Below, piece by piece: positions 8,961 to 18,106 of a stretch of DNA of 64,000 nt. How positions within the stretch are numbered: position 1 is the stretch's first letter; the number at the start of each line of letters is the position of its first letter. The translations under genes were made by a program, and so were the position numbers. Origin of the DNA: a virus; IMG/VR virus record IMGVR_UViG_3300009103_000001, positions 1 through 64,000 of that record; one strand, given 5' to 3'. The notes under the pieces are model-generated. The model was not told where the DNA came from. It worked only from the letters and a program-made list of their open reading frames with translations, and ran no database searches.

Positions 8961-9404
8961 GTGAAAGATAGAATTAGAAAAATATTAAGAGAGGAAACCG
9001 AAAAACAACCAACAACTTATTATCTTATTGTTGATAAAAGAACTAATAAAGTAATGGACCCTGGTTTATGGAGAATAGGGTTTGAGAATTCGGGTGGTTC
9101 ATCTTATGGGACTTGGGGTATAGACTTCGGTGACCCAAAGTCAGTTGCTCAATACTCATTCAAAGATATGGATGAGATTGAAGAGGTGGTAGAGGATATT
9201 GAATTAGAAAAAAATGATTTAGAAGAAAGATTTCCATTAGATGATGAAGGTAAAAGAGCTTGGAATATACAAGAAGAGATTGATTATTATACTGAATTAT
9301 TACAACATTTAGAAGTTAGAGGGTTTAAATTAGCGGTAGAACCAATTAAAGTTGAAGACCCTTTTAAAAAATTATTTGGATATTCACCTTATGATGAAGA
9401 ATAG
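8961..9404 (+). CDS. Leader-bearing protein, 147 aa
   Basis: The GTG start directly follows the previous stop. The leader M-K-D-R-I-R-K-I-L-R-E-E is cut after L-R-E in the model. A short beta-rich segment containing D-P-G-L-W-R-I-G is followed by a long acidic helix (about 75-120). Unknown family. Confidence 0.6.
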   Translation: MKDRIRKILREETEKQPTTYYLIVDKRTNKVMDPGLWRIGFENSGGSSYGTWGIDFGDPKSVAQYSFKDMDEIEEVVEDIELEKNDLEERFPLDDEGKRAWNIQEEIDYYTELLQHLEVRGFKLAVEPIKVEDPFKKLFGYSPYDEE

Positions 9405-9735
9405 AATTAAAAAAATATTGAAAGAAACTGATTTTGATTGGGTTAAGGATAACCCAATTAGTTCTAAAGAAATATATGTAATTCAATTTGATAAGGGTTG
9501 GGTTTTAGAACCAGACCCTAGAGGGGAATTTGGTTATTATGATATTAGAAATAAAAAGATTGGTGATTGGATTATGCATGTGGGATTTAATTCATTAGAA
9601 GAAGCCGGAGAATATTTAGAGTGGTATATATCAGGGAACCAAGAAGCGTATGAAGATGACATTAAAGACCTTGGCCACCCAAAGATAGTTAAATATAGAT
9701 TAAATTATATGTTAGAATTTATAGAAGAATATTAA
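9394..9735 (+). CDS. Leader-bearing protein, 113 aa
   Basis: I place the start at 9394 (M-K-N-R-I-K-K-I-L-K-E) rather than the upstream in-frame ATG at 9352, because this restores the family leader; ATG 9391 is also possible. The predicted cut after L-K-E (residue 10) is followed by T-D-F-D-W-V-K-D. It overlaps the upstream gene by 11 bases. Body unknown. Confidence 0.6.
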   Translation: MKNRIKKILKETDFDWVKDNPISSKEIYVIQFDKGWVLEPDPRGEFGYYDIRNKKIGDWIMHVGFNSLEEAGEYLEWYISGNQEAYEDDIKDLGHPKIVKYRLNYMLEFIEEY

Positions 9736-10071
9736 ATGAAAGATAGAATTAGAAAAATATTGAGAGAGTCAGATTTTGATTGGACTAAAGAAAATACCAA
9801 CGAAGTGCCAATAAAAGATATTGAGGATTGGGTTGACAAAACTAGGTATGAAGTTGCTGGATGGATTCAAAAAATAGATGAATTTTATAAAAATGCTCCC
9901 CAAGTTGATTGGAGTATTAGGGGTGATATGGAAGAGGAAGATAAAATGTTAGCATTAACGGTTAAAGGTATTGGTGACGAATTAAGAAATATATATAGTA
10001 GTTTTGATTCCATAGATGATGAAATAGATTATCTCAGAAACCCAAAAATGTTTGACGATAATGAACTTTAA
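9736..10071 (+). CDS. Leader-bearing protein, 111 aa
   Basis: The leader M-K-D-R-I-R-K-I-L-R-E-S-D-F-D-W is nearly identical at DNA level to that of the gene at 8961, pointing to copying of the leader between genes. The rest is a short acidic helical protein with no match. The start immediately follows the previous stop. Confidence 0.6.
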   Translation: MKDRIRKILRESDFDWTKENTNEVPIKDIEDWVDKTRYEVAGWIQKIDEFYKNAPQVDWSIRGDMEEEDKMLALTVKGIGDELRNIYSSFDSIDDEIDYLRNPKMFDDNEL

Positions 10072-10082
10072 AAATAAAAAAA

Positions 10083-10577
10083 ATGAAAAGAATTAAATTA
10101 ACAGAACAACAATTTAAAAATATTTTAAACGAAGAAGATAAAAAAAATTATATGTTTTTTCAAAATCTAAATCAAATAAAAGGTCAAGTCGAAGAATTGT
10201 TATCAATGGATGGGTCTAAATTAGATAATATTTTATCGGATGGTCATGATTGGGCTTCGGACCATATTACAACAGCTAAAGATGATGTTGAAGAAGTTTA
10301 TCATTTTTTTAAACATGGTGAAACAATTAGAGAAAATAAGAGTGAACAAAAAGTAATACCGGAAGATTATAATAAAAAAGTATGGGAGTTTAGAATATCT
10401 TATAATAACGCGAAAGACAATCTAGAAGAAATTTTTAATGATATAATGGACACTGATGAGGTAACAGACCCTAATAAAGCTAAAGATATAATAATAGACC
10501 TTCTCCAACAAGTATATGATGAATATGTAGAAGATAACGATGAAGACAATAATTATACCCATAGCTTTGAATGGTAA
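10083..10577 (+). CDS. Leader-bearing protein, 164 aa
   Basis: The leader differs in detail (M-K-R-I-K-L-T-E-Q-Q-F-K-N-I-L-N-E-E) but ends in I-L-N-E, matching L-x-E at residue 17. The mature part is an acidic, predicted all-helical protein, possibly a coiled coil. Unknown function. Confidence 0.55.
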   Translation: MKRIKLTEQQFKNILNEEDKKNYMFFQNLNQIKGQVEELLSMDGSKLDNILSDGHDWASDHITTAKDDVEEVYHFFKHGETIRENKSEQKVIPEDYNKKVWEFRISYNNAKDNLEEIFNDIMDTDEVTDPNKAKDIIIDLLQQVYDEYVEDNDEDNNYTHSFEW

Positions 10578-10589
10578 AATTTTAGAACA

Positions 10590-10871
10590 ATGATAAGAAA
10601 AATTATAATAGAAGAATTATTAAAGGAAGATTTTGATTTAATGAAAAATAGTGATATAAAAATATATGTATTAAAGTTTACTGATTATGATGGTAAGTAT
10701 GAAACAGATGTAGATACAAAGTATTTTGGTGATTATGATAAAGCTATTAAATATTTAGTAGATAATGGGTATGAAAAAAAAGATTGGCCAATTTATAACA
10801 ATGAATATGAACAATGGGGTAAAGATTATTCTTTATCAGCTAAATTATATACAAGAACATTAGAACAGTAA
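10590..10871 (+). CDS. Leader-bearing protein, 93 aa
   Basis: The start M-I-R-K-I-I-I-E-E-L-L-K-E-D-F-D-L contains two possible cut points, I-I-E (residue 8) and L-K-E (residue 13). The body is a compact alpha/beta protein with a repeated D-Y-D-G/K theme. No family recognised. Confidence 0.55.
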   Translation: MIRKIIIEELLKEDFDLMKNSDIKIYVLKFTDYDGKYETDVDTKYFGDYDKAIKYLVDNGYEKKDWPIYNNEYEQWGKDYSLSAKLYTRTLEQ

Positions 10872-10879
10872 TAAGAATA

Positions 10880-11218
10880 ATGAATTTAAGAAAAATCATA
10901 CGAGAAGAGATTGAACCCCCAACTAATATAGATTGGATTAAGGATAATCAATTTAACTACATGAAAAATATATCTGATGAAGAAATTAAAAAAATTAAAT
11001 TAGATGAACTAAGGTGGTTAGAGGATAGTGTGAATTGTTATGGTTTAAGTGATACTTTATTTACAAAAGTATCCAGATGGAACAAAGTTCCACTTAGATT
11101 ACACAACGGAGAAAAAATATATGTTGACGATGTTTTAATAGTTGATTATAGATGTAAAAAGAAACCCATGTCAGCTAATAATCATAGGGTGGTGGACCCT
11201 AATATATATGATATATAA
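10880..11218 (+). CDS. Leader-bearing protein, 112 aa
   Basis: The leader M-N-L-R-K-I-I-R-E-E-I is followed by N-I-D-W-I-K-D, the canonical linker. The C-terminal half is basic and rich in short beta strands. Its stop overlaps the next start (TAATG). Unknown function. Confidence 0.6.
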   Translation: MNLRKIIREEIEPPTNIDWIKDNQFNYMKNISDEEIKKIKLDELRWLEDSVNCYGLSDTLFTKVSRWNKVPLRLHNGEKIYVDDVLIVDYRCKKKPMSANNHRVVDPNIYDI

Positions 11219-11862
11219 TGAACTTAAAGAAACTTATACGAGAAGAAATAGATGATTTTGATTGGGTTGATGATGCTAATCAGCTAGGGGATTCAGAGTT
11301 TAGAAAAGCTGTGTTTGATTTACAAATAGAAAGAATGAAAAAATCTTTGTACGGACATCAAGAACAGATTGCTTCATGGGTACAAAGTGGTGTTGATGAT
11401 TATGAATCTGATGGCGTTACCAAAATAGGAGAAAGAGATATCAAACAATGGTTAAGAGATGATGCTGGTGAATCAGATATTTTTATTCCTGACTGTTGGG
11501 TCAGTGATAGGTACTTTGAAGAAGAGTATATTGACCCATTGTGGCAAAAATTTTCAGATGACACTTATGATAAATATTTTGCACCGAATGCACCAATGGC
11601 CTATAAAATTGGGAGAGTAAATGAAGCTCATAATCTTTTAGAAGAAGATGACTTTGATTGGGATGAAGTTTTAAGAAATCAACGAAATGAAGAAGATGAT
11701 AAGTATTATAGACTTGAACAAGATTTTAGTGAGTGTATAAGAAACTTACAAGAAAAGTATTCTCAAGGTGAGAATAAGATTGGATATGATTCATATGCGA
11801 CAATAGATGTTATGAAACAAATATTGCCACAATTATTAGATGAAATGTTCCAAGAATTATAA
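11218..11862 (+). CDS. Leader-bearing two-part protein, 214 aa
   Basis: The leader M-N-L-K-K-L-I-R-E-E-I-D-D-F-D-W-V-D-D opens a 130-residue acidic domain. A second junction, L-L-E-E-D-D-F-D-W near residues 138-146, precedes a 70-residue helical tail. In the cleavage model the protein would yield two fragments. No known domain. Confidence 0.6.
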   Translation: MNLKKLIREEIDDFDWVDDANQLGDSEFRKAVFDLQIERMKKSLYGHQEQIASWVQSGVDDYESDGVTKIGERDIKQWLRDDAGESDIFIPDCWVSDRYFEEEYIDPLWQKFSDDTYDKYFAPNAPMAYKIGRVNEAHNLLEEDDFDWDEVLRNQRNEEDDKYYRLEQDFSECIRNLQEKYSQGENKIGYDSYATIDVMKQILPQLLDEMFQEL

Positions 11863-11880
11863 TAAATAAAAAACATAAAA

Positions 11881-12054
11881 ATGGAAAAAGTATTAGAAAT
11901 TTTAAAATCATGGTGGATTAATTCAGCTGCAACAGGATTATTAGGTGTATTGTTATTATCTTATGGATATAAACTATATGCTGGACTTGCTTTAGGTTGG
12001 GCTGCTTGTGCTACTATAGATAAATTAAAAAGTATGGCAACACCAAAAAAGTAA
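11881..12054 (+). CDS. Small membrane protein, 57 aa
   Basis: ATG at 11881, stop at 12052. One long or two close hydrophobic segments span about residues 13-45, with small residues (A-A-T-G-L-L-G-V), and the tail is basic. It lies inside the leader-gene operon but has no leader itself. The start of the 12055 polyprotein follows directly. A lysis, channel or membrane-anchor role is possible but not shown. Confidence 0.55.
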   Translation: MEKVLEILKSWWINSAATGLLGVLLLSYGYKLYAGLALGWAACATIDKLKSMATPKK

Positions 12055-15009
12055 TTGAGTAATTTGGTTAATAAAATATTGAGAGAGAATGCTTCAGAAA
12101 TTTATAAAATTTTTGAGGAAGCAGAATTTGACCCTTTTGGTCACATTATTGATAGTGCTAAAGAATCTGATGACCCAGAAGAATTAGATATTAATTTAGA
12201 AGAAGACTGTGTATTAGGTTTTTCAAATGGCAATTCAAAATTAGAGTGGCCTTATATTTCATTGCCTGCAGGGTATACCTGTCCTTTTGCTACTGTATGT
12301 AAAAATTTCCCCGCTAAATGGGAAGGACCGATTAAAGGTGGTAAATTTAAAAGACCATCTTCATGGGAGAAAAATGTTAAACCTGGTCCAGAAGCTAAAT
12401 TTATGTGTTATGCCGCAAGAGCACAAGGACAATATCCGGCAGCAAATGTACAAGTATTTAAAAACCTTAATCTTTTAAAATCAATGAAGACTAAAGAAAA
12501 AATGGCCAACCTTATTATAAAGTCAATGGAGTATCATGGTATAGACAATACAGATATATTTAGGATTCATGAGGCTGGTGATTTTTTTAATCAAGAATAT
12601 TTTGACGCATGGATTGAGGTCGCTAAGAAGATGCCACAGACATTATTTTATGCCTATACAGTGTCATTACCATTTTGGTTATCTAGAAGAAATGAGATAC
12701 CTAAAAACTTTAAATTGATTGCTTCTATGGATGAAAACAATGAACAAACAATATTAGATAATAATTTAAGATATTCAAAGGTGGTAAATGATGAGAATGA
12801 GGCTAAAGAATTGGGGTTACCTATAGATGTTGATGATATGGTAGCGTGGGGAACGGATGATAATTTTGCGTTACCTTTACATGGACCTCAACCAAAAGGT
12901 TCAGAAGCGGCTCAAGCACTTAAAAGAAATAAACAGTCTGGTTTATATGATAAAATAAAACAAGCCAAACAAACCAATCAAGCCAAAAAAAATACATTAA
13001 GAGATAAGTTAAGAAGAGAATTAAGGTCAGAATCTTTTATAAAAGAAAATGATTGGGATTGGGCAGAGTCAATATCAAACCCATTAGAGATTTCAGATGT
13101 CCCACAAAAGATTTGGATGTTGGATTTAACAAGAGAGGAACAGAAAAAAATATATGATTATTTAATTTCTTTAGGGTTTGAAGGAAATACAACTATTAAG
13201 GCTATTACCAAGTCAGATAAATATTTACAAAAATTAGCTGTTTTAATTTTAAATGTTGATAATAGGATTTATGTTGGTGATGAAGAGATTGTTGCTCTAT
13301 CAAGAGGCGAAGAAAAACCAAGACCAAAAGGAAAATTAGGTCATTTGTCTTTTTATAGTGGGGGTAAAGAGAGTCAACGAAAACAACACTTAGAACAATT
13401 AAAGGATTCTTGGGAAAATAGTTATGGTGGTTATTTAGAAATCGACCCAAAAGACTTATTAGATTTAGTCGATAATAACTTAAGTGAAGACATAAAGTAT
13501 ATGGCCGATAATGATGGTTTAGATTGGATAATGGATACTGAACCAAGTGATTTTGGTTATGGGGTTTATGACTCACTTAAAGATGCTGTTATATCACAAT
13601 TAGGTGATTACGATAATATTTCTATTGAAGACACCGTGGTGTTTGAAGGTGATAATTTTACTGTCTATAGGGTAGAGATACAATCAGGTCGTGAAATAGT
13701 AACATTAAAAAATAATAGAACTAATAAAAATTTTCAAATAGTTCTTCACAACCCAATTCCACCAGAGTGGGAAAAAGAGCTTCCACCTTTAGATGAAGAC
13801 CTAGAATATTGGGGTGTTAGGGGTGATAAAATGGGCCCTATAAAGGAAGATGATGAGGTAACATCATTAAAAGGACATAGAGACTATGATAATTGGGTTT
13901 TTATTCATAGAAATTTACATAGACCACCCTATTATTCAATTAAAGCAGGGAGAAGTGGGGGACCAGTCATTGGTTATGATACTGATATATGGTTAGAAGA
14001 TGTTACATTTAAAGTACAAGCAGGCGGAAGAGATAGGACTAGAAAAGAAATGAGAAAAAATGTTCATGCCGGTGTTGTGGGTAAAATTAAAGATTCTGGT
14101 GGTAGTTATGATACAAGTGGTTGGGTGTTGGTGACTTATAATCCATATCAACATGATTCATTCGTTGAATATGAAACTGGCATACCAATACATAACGCTA
14201 AAGAAGCAATATTAAAAAACGAAAAAGAAGTTTGGATAAAACAAGATAAAAATAATATAAATGAAGAATTCAGTTGGTTATTAACTGCTGGTGCCATTTT
14301 TTCACTCTATAAATTTTTTAAGGGAGCTCTTAAATCTAGAAATAATAGTAACCCAGAAGATGAAAAAATAAGAAGAAAATTATGGAATTTAAATATATAT
14401 ATTCGTGATTTTTTAAAAGATGGTGGTAAATTAAAATACGAAGAGAATCCTTGGTTCCACGTTTTTGAAATTGGTGAAGTAACTATAAAAATAAATAAAG
14501 AAAATAATACAATGTTTTGGACTAATTTGGTTCCAGGGAAATTTTTGAAGTATAAGCCAGGTAAAAGAACAGAATTTACTGACATTGGTTGGGATGAACA
14601 CGAATTTACAGAATCAATACAAATGTCCCAAGAAGAAATTGATGAATTAGTTAGTGCAATAAAAGAAGACTTAAAAGAAGATTTAAAAGAAAATAAAAGT
14701 GACTTTGATTGGGTGGATGATAGACCACAACCATCTACTGGTGAGATAGAATTAAAAGTATATTTAAAACCACATTGGTATGAGGGTAGGAATGAATATA
14801 TGTTATTAGAATGGATGATATCTTTTGAAAATATGGAACAATTTTTATCAGATGTGAAAGATTATGTGATTGAAGCTGTTGAAGGATATGATATACCATT
14901 AATGAATATAGGTATAAATGGTTGGGGAGCATTAAATAGATACCCCTCAGAAACAAAAGAATTAAAAGATGGTATAGCTAAAATAGTAAAAATGGCTAAA
15001 AAGTTATGA
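12055..15009 (+). CDS. Gp88-domain polyprotein with capsid-targeting-type leader, 984 aa
   Basis: The TTG start follows directly after the previous stop. The leader S-N-L-V-N-K-I-L-R-E-N is followed by a second possible site (I-F-E, residue 21). Residues about 45-310 match the mycobacteriophage Gp88 family: an L-P-A-G-x-T-C-P-F-A-x-x-C motif, a later F-M-C-Y-A-A-R-A, and F-R-I-H-E-A-G-D-F-F. The conserved Cys residues suggest a metal site. Further junctions follow at I-K-E (331, then W336), I-N-E (737, then W741) and L-K-E (875 and 879, then F-D-W884-886), separating at least three further unknown domains. The 331 domain resembles the 'L-x-x-(L/M)-G-(F/Y)' module of the 37886, 42996 and 44058 polyproteins. 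Confidence 0.8.
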   Translation: MSNLVNKILRENASEIYKIFEEAEFDPFGHIIDSAKESDDPEELDINLEEDCVLGFSNGNSKLEWPYISLPAGYTCPFATVCKNFPAKWEGPIKGGKFKRPSSWEKNVKPGPEAKFMCYAARAQGQYPAANVQVFKNLNLLKSMKTKEKMANLIIKSMEYHGIDNTDIFRIHEAGDFFNQEYFDAWIEVAKKMPQTLFYAYTVSLPFWLSRRNEIPKNFKLIASMDENNEQTILDNNLRYSKVVNDENEAKELGLPIDVDDMVAWGTDDNFALPLHGPQPKGSEAAQALKRNKQSGLYDKIKQAKQTNQAKKNTLRDKLRRELRSESFIKENDWDWAESISNPLEISDVPQKIWMLDLTREEQKKIYDYLISLGFEGNTTIKAITKSDKYLQKLAVLILNVDNRIYVGDEEIVALSRGEEKPRPKGKLGHLSFYSGGKESQRKQHLEQLKDSWENSYGGYLEIDPKDLLDLVDNNLSEDIKYMADNDGLDWIMDTEPSDFGYGVYDSLKDAVISQLGDYDNISIEDTVVFEGDNFTVYRVEIQSGREIVTLKNNRTNKNFQIVLHNPIPPEWEKELPPLDEDLEYWGVRGDKMGPIKEDDEVTSLKGHRDYDNWVFIHRNLHRPPYYSIKAGRSGGPVIGYDTDIWLEDVTFKVQAGGRDRTRKEMRKNVHAGVVGKIKDSGGSYDTSGWVLVTYNPYQHDSFVEYETGIPIHNAKEAILKNEKEVWIKQDKNNINEEFSWLLTAGAIFSLYKFFKGALKSRNNSNPEDEKIRRKLWNLNIYIRDFLKDGGKLKYEENPWFHVFEIGEVTIKINKENNTMFWTNLVPGKFLKYKPGKRTEFTDIGWDEHEFTESIQMSQEEIDELVSAIKEDLKEDLKENKSDFDWVDDRPQPSTGEIELKVYLKPHWYEGRNEYMLLEWMISFENMEQFLSDVKDYVIEAVEGYDIPLMNIGINGWGALNRYPSETKELKDGIAKIVKMAKKL

Positions 15010-15476
15010 AAAATCTAATTAGAAAAATATTAAAAGAAGCGAGAGAACCCATAAATGGGTATTCTATACCTAATAAGTGGATTGACGGCAATAAGTTACA
15101 AACTTTTGAATCTAAAGGTATTAAATATCGTGTAATATATCCTTGGGACAATGAAAGAAATGGTAGAATAGTTATGCAAGTAATACCTTATGATGGTAAA
15201 GATATAGCTATTTATGATGAATATAAGAAGGTATCAAATAATCCTTATGCTCAAGAAAAATATTATGAAGATGGTACAATATATGAATGGACCAAAGAAA
15301 GTGGTGAAAAATTATTCAATCAATTAAATTCTTTTGTTGGTTCTAACCATGATTGGTATGTACATAAATTTGAAGAAGAATTTGGGTTAATTATTTATAT
15401 AGGTATGAATATTTTTGAACTGGTTGAAGATTTTTTACATATAGCTGATGATGGAGACCCATTTAATAAATTATAG
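15006..15476 (+). CDS. Leader-bearing protein, 156 aa
   Basis: ATGA overlap with the polyprotein. The leader M-K-N-L-I-R-K-I-L-K-E-A is cut after L-K-E in the model. The body is alpha/beta with Y-R-V-I-Y-P-W-D and an acidic C-terminus; unknown family. It is the last gene of the run that began at 7543. Confidence 0.6.
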   Translation: MKNLIRKILKEAREPINGYSIPNKWIDGNKLQTFESKGIKYRVIYPWDNERNGRIVMQVIPYDGKDIAIYDEYKKVSNNPYAQEKYYEDGTIYEWTKESGEKLFNQLNSFVGSNHDWYVHKFEEEFGLIIYIGMNIFELVEDFLHIADDGDPFNKL

Positions 15477-15521
15477 AATATATACATATTTTTTTTGTAA
15501 TTCAAAGGTATATTTATAGGT

Positions 15522-15731
15522 ATGGCATTACCAATTAAATTTAAAGAATTTGTTAAAGACCCAGTTAAAGGTATTTTATTTTTAGCATTAATCGCAATAA
15601 TGTATTTATACATTGATAATAAAATGGTATATGTTAACCAAATAGAAAAACAAGAACAAAGAATAGAAAAACTTGAAAAACAAGTTGAAGAATTACAAGA
15701 AAAATTATTAAAGGTTGTATCAGAAGATTAA
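15522..15731 (+). CDS. Membrane-anchored coiled-coil protein, 69 aa
   Basis: One transmembrane segment (about residues 16-33) is followed by a strong heptad coiled coil (I-E-K-L-E-K-Q-V-E-E-L, to about residue 65). GTATATTTATAGG just upstream resembles the window's GATATTTAT motif. The next gene has the same anchor-plus-coil design, so the two may form a complex. A spanin-like or envelope role is possible but speculative. Confidence 0.6.
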   Translation: MALPIKFKEFVKDPVKGILFLALIAIMYLYIDNKMVYVNQIEKQEQRIEKLEKQVEELQEKLLKVVSED

Positions 15732-16328
15732 ATGAAAGATAATATTCAAATAATAATTGTTATACTATTAGTAGCATCATTTTTAGGTTTTTTGATTGTA
15801 TACGAAAAAACTCATTTAGTCGCACCAATACAAAAAGAGGTTGAGTCTGTTAAAGAAGAAATATCTAAAAACGATTCAATATTTCAGATGGTAGATAGAA
15901 AATGGGCAGAACAAAAAATACATAAACAAAAAACAGAACACGAAATGGATTCTTTAATGGAGACTTTGGATGGTAAAAAATTAACAATAGAGTTAATGGA
16001 AGGAATTAAAGAAAAGTTTATTAAAGCAAAAAAAGAATGTGATAGAAAAAGTGTTGTCATAGATAGTTTAACTAATAGATATATAGAAGATACTAAAAAA
16101 CTACAAACAGAATTAAGTGATGTGCATTTAGATTTAATAGGAGCGGAACAAAGAATTGAAAAATTATTAGAGAGAGAAATAAAAATAATAAATTCTTATT
16201 CACATAAAGTAGATTCATTAGAATTAAAGTTAAGTGAATTTATAGATATTGATGATGTCCCTACAATTATAGTTGACACCGATTCAGACAGAAAAAAGAA
16301 AAAAAGGTCTAAAAAAAATAAAAATTAA
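15732..16328 (+). CDS. Membrane-anchored coiled-coil protein, 198 aa
   Basis: An N-terminal transmembrane helix (about 6-24) precedes a long, nearly continuous coiled coil (about 30-170), and the C-terminus is a basic Lys-rich tail. It begins right after the stop of the smaller anchor-plus-coil gene, which suggests a structural pair. No enzymatic motif. Confidence 0.6.
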   Translation: MKDNIQIIIVILLVASFLGFLIVYEKTHLVAPIQKEVESVKEEISKNDSIFQMVDRKWAEQKIHKQKTEHEMDSLMETLDGKKLTIELMEGIKEKFIKAKKECDRKSVVIDSLTNRYIEDTKKLQTELSDVHLDLIGAEQRIEKLLEREIKIINSYSHKVDSLELKLSEFIDIDDVPTIIVDTDSDRKKKKRSKKNKN

Positions 16329-16365
16329 AGTTTACCAATAAAAATATTTTCTTTAAAATTATTAA

Positions 16366-16608
16366 ATGAGAAAATATTATAGAAAAAACGAACATTATTA
16401 TTCAGTAGATGAAACACATATTTTACACGTAAAATATGGTAAATGTGTTAATACTATACCTTCAATAGAAGATTTTTACAAACAAATAAGTATTGGAGAA
16501 GAAATAAATGAAGAATCTTTTATTTGGGCTTTAAAAAATACATTAAATACATTATTCTTTAATAATAAACAACTAGAAAAGTTAAATACGTTAAAACATA
16601 AATTTTAA
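16366..16608 (+). CDS. Hypothetical protein, 80 aa
   Basis: A small soluble protein rich in Tyr/Lys/Asn, with a predicted beta-hairpin start (H-Y-Y-S-V-D-E-T-H) and helical end. No recognised family. It is followed within 4 bases by a small basic protein. Confidence 0.5.
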   Translation: MRKYYRKNEHYYSVDETHILHVKYGKCVNTIPSIEDFYKQISIGEEINEESFIWALKNTLNTLFFNNKQLEKLNTLKHKF

Positions 16609-16611
16609 AAC

Positions 16612-16788
16612 ATGCCAAAATCAAGACATAGAAAGAACCATAAAAAAAAGGTAAAAGCGAGAAGATTAAGATTAGAACAAAAAAGAAGTTCCTTTTATAA
16701 AAAATTACAAGAAGCTTATGGTAAAGAAATGGCAGAGAAATTAAAGGAACAAGGTGGTTTAGACGAAGACCCAAATAATATAGAGTAA
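16612..16788 (+). CDS. Small highly basic protein, 58 aa
   Basis: ATG 16612, stop 16786. The N-terminal half is extremely basic (P-K-S-R-H-R-K-N-H-K-K-K-V-K-A-R-R) and the C-terminal half is an amphipathic acidic helix. It could bind nucleic acid. It is packed tightly between neighbours. Confidence 0.55.
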   Translation: MPKSRHRKNHKKKVKARRLRLEQKRSSFYKKLQEAYGKEMAEKLKEQGGLDEDPNNIE

Positions 16789-16799
16789 AAAAATTAAAT

Positions 16800-17438
16800 A
16801 TGGAAAATATTGTCACCAACTATGAAATAAAAGAAAAAAAAGTATTACATAAAGGTTTTATTGATGTAAAAGAATACACTATTAGTGATGGTGAAACAGA
16901 GGTAAAAAGAGAAATTATAGAATCCCCAAATTCGGTTTCAGCAATTATATATAACACTAACACTAAAAAATATATATTTGTAGAACAATATAGAGCAGGT
17001 TCTAACGGTATAATGGTTGAGGTTGTCTCTGGTGAAATAGAAAAATCTGAAAAACCTGAACAAACAATTAAAAGAAAAGTAATGGAAGAAACGGGTTATA
17101 AAGTAGATTATAGTAACCATATTACCGATTTTTACATATCTCCAAATAAGATGTCACAAATAATATCTATTTTTTATTGTGAAGTAAGTGAAAAAATTAA
17201 TGAAGGTATAAATAATAACACATCTATTGTGGAAGTAGAAAAATTAGGTTTAGGTGGTAAACTATTTTTCGAAGACCCATCAACAATAGATATGTCCGCA
17301 GATAAAGAAAATAATTTTTTACCACCATACCAATTAATTGATGCAAAATCTTTGGTTTCTGTAATGTGGTTAGAAAATAGTAATACATTAAAAAACATGG
17401 CTGATGTTATAACACAAGCTAAAATTAGGTCATTATAA
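16800..17438 (+). CDS. Nudix hydrolase (ADP-ribose pyrophosphatase-like) with altered box
   Basis: 212 residues. The Nudix box lies at 78-100: G78, E84, R92, E96, E97 and G99 are in place, but the usual R-E pair is R92-K93. The two metal-binding Glu of E-E-x-G are present. The preceding F-V-E-Q-Y-R-A-G is typical of ADP-ribose/NDP-sugar pyrophosphatases. Its stop overlaps the start of an isochorismatase-fold gene, suggesting a joint role around NAD or ADP-ribose. The R-K change could weaken catalysis. Confidence 0.75.
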   Translation: MENIVTNYEIKEKKVLHKGFIDVKEYTISDGETEVKREIIESPNSVSAIIYNTNTKKYIFVEQYRAGSNGIMVEVVSGEIEKSEKPEQTIKRKVMEETGYKVDYSNHITDFYISPNKMSQIISIFYCEVSEKINEGINNNTSIVEVEKLGLGGKLFFEDPSTIDMSADKENNFLPPYQLIDAKSLVSVMWLENSNTLKNMADVITQAKIRSL

Positions 17439-18106
17439 TGGAAGATGTTTTACCAATATTTTTTAATGTTAACACACAAAAAGATTTTTTTATAGGTTCT
17501 TATAAGATACCTACCTCGGAACATATCTTAAATAATTTAAATGATTTAACACAATATGCTAAATTAAATAATATAAAAGTTATTAATTCAGCTGGATGGT
17601 ATACTGAAGACTCTAAACATCTTTCAGATAATCCAGATTATGTTAAAACTTTTCCTAAACATTGTTTAATAGATAGTGCTGGGGCTATTTTTTTAAGAGA
17701 AACTTCACCAGAAAAATATTTTTTAATGGATTGGAATAATCCTACTGGTATGCAATTTAATTTAATACATTCAAATAATAATATTATAGTAACTAAAAAA
17801 AATATGGATTTTTTTGAAGGTAATAGTTATTCTGAAATGTTAATACATAATTTAGGTGTACCAATAAAACAAAGACCTTTATTTTTAGTATATGGAATAG
17901 ATGTTGGACCAACAGTGTTAGGTTTATTAAAAAGAGGTTATTCGGTACAAGTGGTTGAAGATGCCAATAGAACATTACAGGGATTACCATTTAAAAGGGA
18001 TGATATTCTAGAACAAAAACAAAATTTATACCCAGACCAAATTCAGTCTATTTCTGATGAAACACCATTAAAATTTATTAAAACAAAAGAAGTATTATCA
18101 CTATGA
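17438..18106 (+). CDS. Isochorismatase/nicotinamidase-fold protein, probably inactive
   Basis: 222 residues aligning by eye to nicotinamidases: F-F-N-V-N-T-Q-K-D-F for I-V-D-V-Q-N-D-F, a Lys at 120/121, and Y-G-I-D-V-G-P-T-V for the G-x-x-T-D-V-C-V region. In this alignment the catalytic Asp becomes Asn12 and the nucleophilic Cys becomes Gly157, with only Lys kept. It would then be a pseudoenzyme, perhaps a binding or decoy protein for a nicotinamide-like ligand. It is coupled to the Nudix gene upstream and to a 207-residue unknown downstream. Confidence 0.6.
   Translation: MEDVLPIFFNVNTQKDFFIGSYKIPTSEHILNNLNDLTQYAKLNNIKVINSAGWYTEDSKHLSDNPDYVKTFPKHCLIDSAGAIFLRETSPEKYFLMDWNNPTGMQFNLIHSNNNIIVTKKNMDFFEGNSYSEMLIHNLGVPIKQRPLFLVYGIDVGPTVLGLLKRGYSVQVVEDANRTLQGLPFKRDDILEQKQNLYPDQIQSISDETPLKFIKTKEVLSL

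Noticed and set aside
13205-14956. Leftward frames opposite the 984-residue polyprotein
   Set aside because: Shadows of the coding strand; no promoter or start context.
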